A stretch of 64,000 nt of DNA from Pseudomonas rhizophila (GTDB lineage Bacteria > Pseudomonadota > Gammaproteobacteria > Pseudomonadales > Pseudomonadaceae): contig NZ_CP024081.1 of NCBI RefSeq assembly GCF_003033885.1, positions 2,599,461 through 2,663,460 of the forward strand. Reading direction: 5' to 3'. Position 1 is the stretch's first letter, and the number at the start of each line of letters is the position of its first letter. Shown piece after piece: positions 54,313 through 61,525 of this stretch. The translations under genes and the position numbers were made by a program. The notes under the pieces were generated by a model. The model did no database searches. It worked only from the letters and a program-made list of their open reading frames with translations, and was not told where the DNA came from.

Positions 54313-54337
54313 TGTAGAAACGTGGTCTGTCACCGTT
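54286..54337. repeat. 24-bp inverted repeat (GGGGACAGACC type)
   Basis: Left arm AACGGGGACAGACCACGTTT..., right arm the near-complement (TAGAAACGTGGTCTGTCACCG), loop about five bases. The GGGACAGACC motif also borders the other side of the 525-bp copy (53735). From memory similar motifs flank transposase genes in many proteobacteria. Confidence 0.75.
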
Positions 54338-54423
54338 TTTCTCTTATTGTTTGTGAAAAGTATGCAAAGTGTATCTCCCTTATTCGAGCACGAAATGGGC
54401 GACCCAAAGGTCGCCCGTTTTCG

Positions 54424-54696
54424 TTATTCAGCAGCCTGCGCCCGCAACCGCCTCCCAATCACGTCCATCACATCACACCCATCACGCAACGCTATCGTCA
54501 GCATCTTGCAAAAGTCCGAAAGCACCAGCGTATCGGAGCTGATATCCGAACGGAACGCGATATTTTCCAGCAGTTGGGTCACGGTGCGGATGCGGTAGTC
54601 GGCGGTTTCGAAGAGGACATCGAGCGGGGCTTCGGTGTCGATGAGCAGGGTGGCCGGGGTGCAGTCAATTCCGGTGATGGACATGTATCTGGTCAT
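54424..54696 (-). CDS. Small conserved-looking protein of unknown function
   Basis: A 90-residue protein beginning MTRYMSITGIDCTPATLLID, then APLDVLFETADYRIRTVTQL, LLENIAFRSDISSDTLVLSD and CKMLTIALRDGCDVMDVI. The two-helix tail with LRDG and the layout resemble small DUF3077/DUF6124-like Pseudomonas proteins, but the match is loose. GAGG precedes the ATG at 54696; the longer reading has no such site. No function can be given. Confidence 0.6.
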   Translation of the reverse strand: MTRYMSITGIDCTPATLLIDTEAPLDVLFETADYRIRTVTQLLENIAFRSDISSDTLVLSDFCKMLTIALRDGCDVMDVIGRRLRAQAAE

Positions 54697-54892
54697 AGTC
54701 AGAGCCTCGAAAGTTGATTGAGTCTCTCTGTAGGTCGGGTCGCCAAACCCGGTCGCTTTTTTGGGTGACGAAGGACTATAGAGCGATCCACTCTTGAGCC
54801 ACAAGACACCGCTTTCCGAGCTTCATGTAGGACCTTTGGCCTGGCAGTTGTCGGCTTTGGCTGAGGCCAAGCAGGCAACTGCTGCGCAGTCG

Positions 54893-54916
54893 AGCGGGAG
54901 CAAGCTCCCTCGCCAC
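54893..54916. repeat. Solitary REP of the GTGGCGAGGGAG class
   Basis: AGCGGGAGCAAGCTCCCTCG followed by CCAC is one arm of the second REP class, as at 50281. No partner arm was found nearby. Confidence 0.8.
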
Positions 54917-54949
54917 GGGGAGCGCGCTCGACTTGCGCGGGTTGGCGTA

Positions 54950-55681
54950 TCAGCCATGGCAGCAGCTATGAGGCTTGGCCTCTTCGTATTTATCGTGATG
55001 CCGCACCCAGTCCATGATTTCGTCTTCGTTGCGGCCCTTGGGCGTGAGATCCAGGTAGTTGTAGGTGCCGACCAGGATGTCGAGGCCGCGGGCGTAGGTG
55101 GAGTAGGTGTGGAAGATGTCGCCGGCTTTGTTGCGATAGAAGACGCTTAGGCCGGGGAGTTCGCCTTCGGTGGTGTCGGTTTTTTCGTAGTTGTAGGTGG
55201 CTTTTCCGGCGGCGGTGTCTTCGGGTTTGAAGCTGACGCCGAAGTCGTAGTTGAAGTCGCAGCCTTCTGACGAGACCCAGTCGAAGGCCCAGCCCATGCG
55301 ACGTTTGAACGGCTGGAACTCGGCGAACGGCGCGCGGGAGACGGCGACCACGGCGACGTCGTGGTGGGCCAGGTGTTGGTTGGCGCCGTCGATGTGGTCG
55401 GACAGGAATGAGCAGCCATCACAGCCTTCTGTCCAGCCGGGGCCGAACATGAAGTGGTAGATGATCAGTTGGCTGCGGCCGCCGAACAGGTCGGCCAGGC
55501 TCAGTTCGCCGTTGGGGCCCTGGAAACGGTAGGGTTTTTCGATTTTTACCCAGGGCAGGGCGCGGCGTTCTGCGCTGAGTTTGTCGCGTTCGCGGGTGAA
55601 GGCTTTTTCGTGGATCAGGTGCTGGCGACGGGCGGCGAGCCATTCTTCCCGCGAGACGACGGCATGATTTTCTACGTTCAT
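54950..55681 (-). CDS. DUF899 thioredoxin-like protein
   Basis: A 243-residue protein of the DUF899 family (thioredoxin superfamily). EWLAARRQHLIHEKAFTRER begins it, LPWVKIEKPYRFQGPNG follows, then GGRSQLIIYHFMFGPGWTEG and CDGCSFLSDHIDGANQHL with a CxxC in the thioredoxin position. The ending GRNEDEIMDWVRHHDKYEEA precedes a CC-rich tail. A strong AGGAG precedes the ATG at 55681. Redox or hydrolytic role is not known. Divergent from the following winged-helix-like gene. Confidence 0.88.
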   Translation of the reverse strand: MNVENHAVVSREEWLAARRQHLIHEKAFTRERDKLSAERRALPWVKIEKPYRFQGPNGELSLADLFGGRSQLIIYHFMFGPGWTEGCDGCSFLSDHIDGANQHLAHHDVAVVAVSRAPFAEFQPFKRRMGWAFDWVSSEGCDFNYDFGVSFKPEDTAAGKATYNYEKTDTTEGELPGLSVFYRNKAGDIFHTYSTYARGLDILVGTYNYLDLTPKGRNEDEIMDWVRHHDKYEEAKPHSCCHG

Positions 55682-55868
55682 GGTGAATTCTCCTGCGTGG
55701 CAGAGCCGCTGATTCGGCACTTCTGTCAGTGGTCGTTTGGCCCGGGGGGAATTCGACAGGCCGTTGGTCGGCTTGGGCAATAGCCCACCGGTAAGCCCGG
55801 CTGAACGGCAGCGCAGCGCCTGGGTCACACTTTAAGTAGGCATCTCACTCTTTGGAGGATGGACCAGG

Positions 55869-56261
55869 ATGACGACTTATAACTGGGACTTGATCGAACG
55901 GTTGTTGCACGAAGTGCAAAACGGCGCCGGCCACAGCTTTACCCCTCGGCCTTATGCGGAGCAGTACGCGGCAGAGAAGGCAGCCGCAGGCGAGCCGATC
56001 GAGAACCTCGATCATCTGAAAGCGGTCGCCGGGGAGTACGAAAAGCTGCTGTTGGAGCGTAACTATATCGAGCCTCGGCCGGAGGAAGAGGGCGGTAACG
56101 GCGAGAACTTTGTGCTGACGCCCCGTGGCTCGCGGTTGTTGAGCCTGATCGACAGCAGCATCCCGGGCAATGATCATCCGCGCCAGGTGCTGGATGAGCA
56201 GGAAGATGCGCTGGATGAGTTTACTTTTGATGAGGTGGCTTCGAAGGCGCAGATTGCCTGA
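55869..56261 (+). CDS. DUF2513-like protein, possible winged-helix regulator
   Basis: A 130-residue acidic protein. YNWDLIERLLHEVQNG begins it, HLKAVAGEYEKLLLERNYIE and FVLTPRGSRLLSLI follow; this resembles the helix-turn-wing and LT..G...L ending of DUF2513 proteins. The acidic tail (DEQEDALDEFTFDEVAS) is extra. DNA binding is not shown. A GGAGGATGG lies 7-15 bases upstream of the ATG, a strong site. Confidence 0.65.
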   Translation: MTTYNWDLIERLLHEVQNGAGHSFTPRPYAEQYAAEKAAAGEPIENLDHLKAVAGEYEKLLLERNYIEPRPEEEGGNGENFVLTPRGSRLLSLIDSSIPGNDHPRQVLDEQEDALDEFTFDEVASKAQIA

Positions 56262-56279
56262 CAGGCCTGCACTGAGCCC

Positions 56280-56368
56280 TGTGGGAGCGAGCTTGCTCGC
56301 GATAGCGGTCTGACATCAACAGGTGTGTTGCCTGTTCTGCCGCTATCGCGAGCAAGCTCGCTCCCACA
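56280..56368. repeat. REPIN (GAGCTTGCTC variant)
   Basis: Arms TGTGGGAGCGAGCTTGCTCG and its complement, with a T instead of C in the core at the same place on both arms, a compensated change; loop with CAACAGG...CCTGTT. Confidence 0.9.
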
Positions 56369-56397
56369 TTCGATCTCCCACATGCATCTCAGTGGTT

Positions 56398-57264
56398 TTA
56401 TGAGCGTGCTGCCTTCAGGCACTTCAAATCACTGAAATCCTTTTTCACCCGGTCGATTTTCCTCAGCAAATGTTCGCGCTGCGTCGGGGTGCTGTCGGCC
56501 ATCACGTCCACCAGCAGGCTGCGGGCCTGGGCTTCGGTTTTGTCGAAGGCCTGGCGGTAGGCGGGGGTCCAGAGGCTTTCGCGGTCGACCAGCAGTTGCT
56601 CGATGCGCTTGGGGAAATCGGGGCTGTGGCGTTGGGCCACAGCTTCGCTGAACTGGTTTTGCCAGTGCGCGCGGTTGGCGATCCATTGCTGGTTTTGATC
56701 GCCCAAGGCTCGGGACCAGGCCTGCACGCGTTGGCGCTGGGTTTCGCTTAGCGGGCCGAGCCAGTCGTTCAGGCGTTTCTCCATGCGTTCGCTGCGCTCC
56801 TGGATTTGCTGCTGCAACGTCGGCTTGAGGTATTGCTGCTGGCGTTTGCGTTGGTCTTTGACGAACGCGGCGTCCATGTCCGCGACCTGATCGTCGTTCA
56901 ACCCCTGCAATAACTCGATGGCCGACGGGGTGATTTCCCGGGCGGTTTCGGCGATGGCGGCCTTGGCTTCCCGGGTACGCTGTTGCAGGGCCTGGTCGGT
57001 CACCTGGTTGGTTTGCACCATGTTCTTCAAGCGGTCCAGCCAGTCAAGGTAGCCGGGCAGTTGTGTGGTGCAATGCCAGTTCAAGTGTTCATTGAGACGG
57101 TCGTTGAACCAGTCCTTTTGCTCGCCATTGATGTCCAGATAGTCGTTGAGCGTCCAGGGGATGATCAGGTCGAGGTTGCGGTAGGCCAGGCCCACGCGGC
57201 TGCAGGCGGTGACGGTGAGCAGCAGGGCCATGAGGAGGGCGATGCGGGTGAACCAGCGCGACAT
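56398..57264 (-). CDS. DUF6279 lipoprotein
   Basis: A 288-residue predicted lipoprotein. The signal ends at LLLTVTACS (lipobox, Cys about 21), then RVGLAYRNLDLIIPWTLNDY, a typical DUF6279 start (VRLaYnnld.l...WL..Y.DL). The rest is helical: QQQIQERSERMEKRLNDWLG, FSEAVAQRHSPDFPKRIEQL. It is anchored in the envelope, role unknown. It stands alone between REP elements and the porin-like gene. Confidence 0.83.
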   Translation of the reverse strand: MSRWFTRIALLMALLLTVTACSRVGLAYRNLDLIIPWTLNDYLDINGEQKDWFNDRLNEHLNWHCTTQLPGYLDWLDRLKNMVQTNQVTDQALQQRTREAKAAIAETAREITPSAIELLQGLNDDQVADMDAAFVKDQRKRQQQYLKPTLQQQIQERSERMEKRLNDWLGPLSETQRQRVQAWSRALGDQNQQWIANRAHWQNQFSEAVAQRHSPDFPKRIEQLLVDRESLWTPAYRQAFDKTEAQARSLLVDVMADSTPTQREHLLRKIDRVKKDFSDLKCLKAARS

Positions 57265-57360
57265 GAGCGAGTCCTTGCGAAGGCATGGGTTGCGAAGGCG
57301 TAACTGTCTTGTTTGAGCATGGCAGGTGCGCGGCAGTTCAGCCGATCGAATAAGTAACGC

Positions 57361-58077
57361 TTAGTAAAAAGGGTGGGCCATCTTGAGGGTCAGCAGGCCG
57401 TCGCATTCGCTGTTGTGGCCGGAGTACGCCGAGCAACGGCTGCCGCTCAGGCTGGAGTCGCTGTAGATCAGGTCCAGGTCGATGCCTCTCCAGGGGCGGG
57501 AAATTTTCAACGACCAGTCACTGAAACTGCCTACATAACCGTCCTCCACCGACACCGGTGAGTTGTACTGGTGGGTGGTGTATTTGGCGCTGACGCCAAT
57601 GCCAAACGGCACGTTGCCGCCCAGGTCGGCAAACAAGGTGCTGTTCTGTTTATCCGGGTCGTTGCTGAAGGCCGCGCCGAAACGGCTGCCCAGTACGGTC
57701 AGGCCACCGAAGAATTCCTGGCTGTCGAGCGTGTCGAGGGTGGGGTAGCTGTAGTGGATCAGGCCGATTTCGTAACCCAGGGTCTGGTCGAAGGGCTGTT
57801 TGAAGCCCATGTAGGAATCGACTTCAAGATTGCTCGATGGGCTCAGGCCAACGCTGGGCGACCACTGGCCCACGTACCAGCCGCTGTCGTGGCTCAGGTC
57901 CAGGCCGCCATGAAACGAGCCGGTGCTTGACGGCGTGACCAGGCCCTGGGCCATGCTGCGGCTGGGCGTGGTGCCGAGTTTGAGGTCGAAGTCGCCGAGC
58001 TCGCCCTGAAACACCTGCCCATGGGCGAGAGGGCAGGCCAGCAGGCTGAGCGTCAGGGAGACAATGGGAATGCGCAT
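57361..58077 (-). CDS. TorF-family outer-membrane protein
   Basis: A 238-residue beta-barrel protein. Signal peptide (MRIPIVSLTLSLLACPLAHG, cleavage near HG/Q) and a series of alternating strands: FHGGLDLSHDSGWYVGQWSP, GLSPSSNLEVDSYMGFKQPF, TLGYEIGLIHYSYP, FFGGLTVLGSRFGAAFSND. Ends MAHPFY, with the C-terminal aromatic residue of barrels. This is the TorF/TIGR02001 putative porin layout. Two cysteines near the end may pair. Cargo unknown. Confidence 0.82.
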   Translation of the reverse strand: MRIPIVSLTLSLLACPLAHGQVFQGELGDFDLKLGTTPSRSMAQGLVTPSSTGSFHGGLDLSHDSGWYVGQWSPSVGLSPSSNLEVDSYMGFKQPFDQTLGYEIGLIHYSYPTLDTLDSQEFFGGLTVLGSRFGAAFSNDPDKQNSTLFADLGGNVPFGIGVSAKYTTHQYNSPVSVEDGYVGSFSDWSLKISRPWRGIDLDLIYSDSSLSGSRCSAYSGHNSECDGLLTLKMAHPFY

Positions 58078-58271
58078 GCTTCACTCCATGGATAGCGAGG
58101 AGCAGGATCGGTCATCAAGCTGAAACACTTGAGCTAGAGAGGTGCAAGCATACCGGCGAAAGCTCGGCAGCGAAGGCCGTTCGTCGATTCTTGCAGGATG
58201 AGGGTAAGCGGGGAGGTTCCAGTCCAAGCGCTTCGAAGCTCAAAGCGCTTTGGGACCAGGTGACGCGCGGG

Positions 58272-58460
58272 TTACTTTTTGCCCAGGCTGATCTGCTTGG
58301 ACGGGCCGAATGTCTGGCCGCTGACGCCCTTGGCAATTTGCTGGATTTCACCGCCGGACTTGAGGAATGCAGCGATCTGGTCGTTGATAGACTCGCTGGT
58401 TTCCACGGCTGGAGCGGGCTTTGCTTTGCTGTTGGATGCTTTTACGCGCATGACGGCCAT
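58272..58460 (-). CDS. Small basic protein with SutA-like FLxxGGxIQxI motif
   Basis: A 62-residue protein: a basic N-terminus (MAVMRVKASNSKAKPAPAVE), one short helix (SINDQIAAFLKSGGEIQQIA) and a loose basic tail (KGVSGQTFGPSKQISLGKK). The FLxxGG(E/K)(I/V)Q(E/Q)I pattern is seen in the C-terminal part of SutA, the small Pseudomonas RNA-polymerase-associated protein, but the long acidic region of SutA is absent. A second in-frame ATG is 3 codons downstream. AGGT lies 6 bases upstream of the chosen start. Function not established. Confidence 0.6.
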   Translation of the reverse strand: MAVMRVKASNSKAKPAPAVETSESINDQIAAFLKSGGEIQQIAKGVSGQTFGPSKQISLGKK

Positions 58461-58812
58461 TAACCTGTAAATAATTAATTGGGCCAGGCATCGTACAGGA
58501 AATACTTGACAATTGCTTGGCAAATATACTCCCTCAATTATCACGCCGGGTGCTGGAATAAGGCGTGGTGTATGCCGTCATTATTGCCCTAAGCCACTGT
58601 TTTAAATAGCAACCCTCTGGACTGTATAACTTAAAAACGGCTGGCCGAAACGGCCTGGAGGGCCGTTGTCCGCCTGACGAATGGCCGCATACGCGAGGAA
58701 AACCCAGGGAAATCAACGGCTGCACAAGGCCCTTCCGGCCGCCCGCGCCAGAGGCCACGAATCACGCCGCAAAACCGGGTAGAATGCCGCCCACGCAATG
58801 AGGGTATTGGAA

Positions 58813-59649
58813 ATGGCTTTAGTCGGGCGCTACAACAGTTTGCAAGTGGTTAAACACACTCACTTCGGTTTATATCTGGACGGCGGTGCGGACGGCGAAA
58901 TTCTGCTGCCCAATCGTTATATCCCCAAGGATATTCCCAGCGAAGATGAAGACTGGCTCAATGTTTTTATTTATCTGGACAGCGACGACAAACTGATCGC
59001 TACCACGGAAAAACCCAAGGTTCAGGTCGGAGAGTTTGCCAGCCTGAAAGTGGTTGAAGTCAACAGCATCGGTGTATTCCTGGACTGGGGCCTGCCCAAG
59101 GACTTGCTGCTGCCGTATTCCGAAGAAAAGCGCCAGATGACCGCCGGCGAATATTGCGTGGTGCACGTCTACCTCGACAAGCACACCCGCCGCATCACCG
59201 CCACGGCGCGCCTGGACCGTTATCTGGACAAGACCCCGGCCAACTACACGCCGGGGCAGGAAGTCGATTTGCTGGTCGCCGAAGCCACCGACATGGGCTT
59301 CAAGGCGATCATCAATAACAAGCACTGGGGCCTGATTCACAAGAACGAAATCTTCAAGTTCATGCGCGCCGGCAAGCAGGAAAAAGGTTTCATCAAGGAA
59401 ATCCGCCCGGACGGCAAGATCAGCTTGAGTTTGCAACCGGTGGGTCAGGAAGCGGCGACCAGCCTCAATGCCAAGATCCTCGCCAAGTTGCGCGAAAACA
59501 ACGGCACGCTGCCGGTCAGCGACAAGAGCGACCCGGTGCTGATCAGCAGCCTGTTTGGTGTCAGCAAGGGCAACTTCAAGAAAGCCATTGGTGCGCTCTA
59601 CAAGAATGGGCAAATTGTCATTCATGCTGATCGGATTGAGTTGAGCTGA
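58813..59649 (+). CDS. S1-domain RNA-binding protein, CvfB/YitL-like
   Basis: A 278-residue protein with consecutive S1-like OB folds: GRYNSLQVVKHTHFGLYLDG, KVQVGEFASLKVVEVNSIGV, then TPGQEVDLLVAEATDMGFKA, and a winged-helix end (LFGVSKGNFKKAIGALYKNG, IVIHADRIELS). This is the CvfB layout with S1 repeats and wHTH. ATG at 58813 has AGGG 8 bases upstream; the ATG five codons earlier coincides with that Shine-Dalgarno-like sequence. Such proteins bind nucleic acid and affect virulence in Staphylococcus; the role here is unknown. Confidence 0.86.
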   Translation: MALVGRYNSLQVVKHTHFGLYLDGGADGEILLPNRYIPKDIPSEDEDWLNVFIYLDSDDKLIATTEKPKVQVGEFASLKVVEVNSIGVFLDWGLPKDLLLPYSEEKRQMTAGEYCVVHVYLDKHTRRITATARLDRYLDKTPANYTPGQEVDLLVAEATDMGFKAIINNKHWGLIHKNEIFKFMRAGKQEKGFIKEIRPDGKISLSLQPVGQEAATSLNAKILAKLRENNGTLPVSDKSDPVLISSLFGVSKGNFKKAIGALYKNGQIVIHADRIELS

Positions 59650-59709
59650 TCTTCAGTCGAGCCACGGCATCTGTGGCAAGTAAGGATTCATGTGGCCAGG
59701 GGAGGCCGC

Positions 59710-59796
59710 TGTGGGAGCAAGGCTTGCCCGCGATGGAGACGATGCGGTCTTTCTGATACCGAGGCGCCTGTTTCGCGAGCAAGCTTTGCTCCCACA
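59710..59796. repeat. REP pair (variant)
   Basis: Arms TGTGGGAGCAAGGCTTGCCC and AGCAAGCTTTGCTCCCACA-type in inverted order, with a loop of about 42 bases. Confidence 0.85.
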
Positions 59797-59970
59797 GCGA
59801 TGCGCCGTTCCTCAAAATCTCCTGGCCACAGGAGCGGTGTTCGGCTCTCCTCTGTATACAAAACCCTGCACCTTTAGCATGCACCCACGCCCTGTTCGTG
59901 GGCGCGTGCCTGCTCCTGCCCGGCTTTAGTCCCCGCCACACACCGCAGTTTGTCTCATATTCCCCACCTC

Positions 59971-59985
59971 TGGCACGCATTCTGC
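59971..59985 (+). promoter_or_regulatory. Candidate sigma-54 promoter for NCS1 transporter
   Basis: TGGCACGCATTCTGC has the invariant GG and GC pairs with the exact 10-base gap of RpoN promoters (consensus TGGCACG-N4-TTGC); only the first T of TTGC differs. It ends 94 bases before the transporter ATG. A nucleobase transporter under RpoN/NtrC would fit nitrogen scavenging. Activator sites were not identified with confidence. Confidence 0.55.
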
Positions 59986-60079
59986 GTAGCAACCCGTATA
60001 CAAACCATGCCGGCTCCCGTGCGCAGTATGGTGAGCAGGTTGATACGGGGGCACGGCGGTCCTCAAAAGGAGCCTCGCA

Positions 60080-61525
60080 ATGTCCGAGCAACTGCCCAAC
60101 GGCTACAGCCCTCGTCTCTATAACGAAGACCTGGGTCCGCTGCCGCAGAAATGGAACTGGTACAACATTTTCGCGTTTTGGATGAGTGATGTGCACAGTG
60201 TCGGCGGTTATGTGTTCGCTGCCAGCCTGTTCGCGTTGGGGCTGGCGAGTTGGCAGGTGTTGATTGCGTTGCTCTGCGGCATCTGCATCGTGCAGTTGAT
60301 CGCCAACCTGGTTGCCAAGCCGAGCCAGCAAGCGGCGGTGCCGTATCCGGTGATCTGTCGCCTGGCGTTTGGGGTATTCGGGGCGAATATTCCTGCGGTG
60401 ATCCGCGGCTTGATCGCGGTGGCGTGGTACGGCATTCAGACGTACCTGGCTTCCAGCGCGCTGATCATTGTGGTGCTGCGGTTTTTTCCTTCCATGGAAG
60501 TCTATGCCTCGCCGCAATTTGCCGGATTGTCCTACTTGGGCTGGTTCGGTTTCCTCAGCTTGTGGTTCGTCCAGGCGCTGGTGTTCTGGGCCGGTATGGA
60601 GTCGATCCGTCGCTTTATCGACTGGGCCGGACCGGTGGTGTACGCCGTAATGTTCCTGTTGGCGGGTTGGATCGTATGGAAAGCCGGCTGGAGCAACATC
60701 AATTTCACTCTGGCGGAGAAGTCCTTGTCCGGCTGGCAAGCGTTCGGTCAGGTGATCGTCGCGACGGCGTTGGTGGTGTCGTACTTCTCCGGTCCGACCC
60801 TCAATTTTGGTGATTTCAGTCGCTACTGCCGGAGCATGTCTGACGTGCGCCGTGGCAATTTCTGGGGGCTGCCGGTGAATTTCCTGGCGTTCTCCCTGGT
60901 GACCGTGGTGATTGTTTCCGGGACGTTGCCGGTGTTCGGCGAAATGCTCCATGACCCGATCGCCACCGTGGCGCGTATCGACAACGACGTGGCGGTGTTG
61001 CTGGGCGCCTTTGCCTTTGTGACTGCCACCATCGGCATCAATATTGTCGCCAATTTTGTATCCCCGGCGTTCGACTTCGCCAACGTCGCCCCCAGCAAGA
61101 TCAGCTGGCGTGCCGGCGGCATGATTGCCGCGATTGCATCGATATTCATCACGCCGTGGAACCTGTTCAACAACCCCGAAGTGATTCACTACACCCTGGA
61201 CGTGCTGGCAGCGTTCATCGGTCCGCTGTTCGGGATTCTGTTGGTGGATTACTACCTGATCAAAAAGCAGCAGATCGACGTCGATGCGCTGTTCAATGAC
61301 GGGCCCAGCGGGCGCTATTACTACAGCGGCGGCATCAACTGGACGGCGGTCAAGGCGCTGGTGCCGGCGACGTTGATGGGCGTGGCGATTACCTTCACGC
61401 CGATGTTGCAACCGATGGCCAATTTCGCCTGGTTCACCGGTTGCTTCCTGGGCGGGGTGTTGTATTTCGCCTTGGCACGGCGTGACTCGACCGTGCACCT
61501 GAGCCCATCGCTCGGCCAGGCCTGA
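60080..61525 (+). CDS. NCS1-family nucleobase:cation symporter
   Basis: A 481-residue inner-membrane transporter, twelve helices, of the Mhp1/PucI type. PRLYNEDLGPLPQKWNWYNI is the NCS1 start, WMSDVHSVGGYVFAASLFAL is helix 1, AVPYPVICRLAFGVFGANIP is the substrate-binding stretch, GPTLNFGDFSRYCRS and NFVSPAFDFANVAPSKISWR follow. It imports purines, pyrimidines, allantoin or similar, coupled to Na+ or H+. No catabolic gene is adjacent, so substrate unknown. GGAG before ATG at 60080. The candidate sigma-54 promoter suggests nitrogen control. Confidence 0.88.
   Translation: MSEQLPNGYSPRLYNEDLGPLPQKWNWYNIFAFWMSDVHSVGGYVFAASLFALGLASWQVLIALLCGICIVQLIANLVAKPSQQAAVPYPVICRLAFGVFGANIPAVIRGLIAVAWYGIQTYLASSALIIVVLRFFPSMEVYASPQFAGLSYLGWFGFLSLWFVQALVFWAGMESIRRFIDWAGPVVYAVMFLLAGWIVWKAGWSNINFTLAEKSLSGWQAFGQVIVATALVVSYFSGPTLNFGDFSRYCRSMSDVRRGNFWGLPVNFLAFSLVTVVIVSGTLPVFGEMLHDPIATVARIDNDVAVLLGAFAFVTATIGINIVANFVSPAFDFANVAPSKISWRAGGMIAAIASIFITPWNLFNNPEVIHYTLDVLAAFIGPLFGILLVDYYLIKKQQIDVDALFNDGPSGRYYYSGGINWTAVKALVPATLMGVAITFTPMLQPMANFAWFTGCFLGGVLYFALARRDSTVHLSPSLGQA

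Larger units (their letters stand above)
53523..54423. other. Debris segment between immunity gene and next gene
   Basis: About 900 bp without an intact gene. In order it contains: a transposase tail on the minus strand (53566-53718), the 525-bp second copy of the tpsB/tpsA junction (53755-54279), and a 24-bp inverted repeat (54286-54337). Short GGGACAGA motifs occur at about 53545, 53735 and 54290, with an inverted copy at 54325. Confidence 0.75.
59650..60079. other. Intergenic region upstream of NCS1 transporter
   Basis: This 430-bp stretch has a REP pair (59710-59796), TGTATACAAAA at 59853, CGTATACAAACC at 59995 (both with the GTATAC palindrome) and a sigma-54-like promoter at 59971-59985. 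No coding sequence was recognised. Confidence 0.6.

Noticed and set aside
59867..59912. NtrC binding site made of TGCACC repeats upstream of NCS1
   Set aside because: Two TGCACC units occur, but in direct order and without the expected GGTGC partner; evidence too weak to call.
59618..61498. Minus-strand ORF of about 626 codons opposite the NCS1 gene
   Set aside because: His/Arg/Gln-rich shadow reading, and part of it crosses a REP pair; NCS1 helices are clear on the plus strand.
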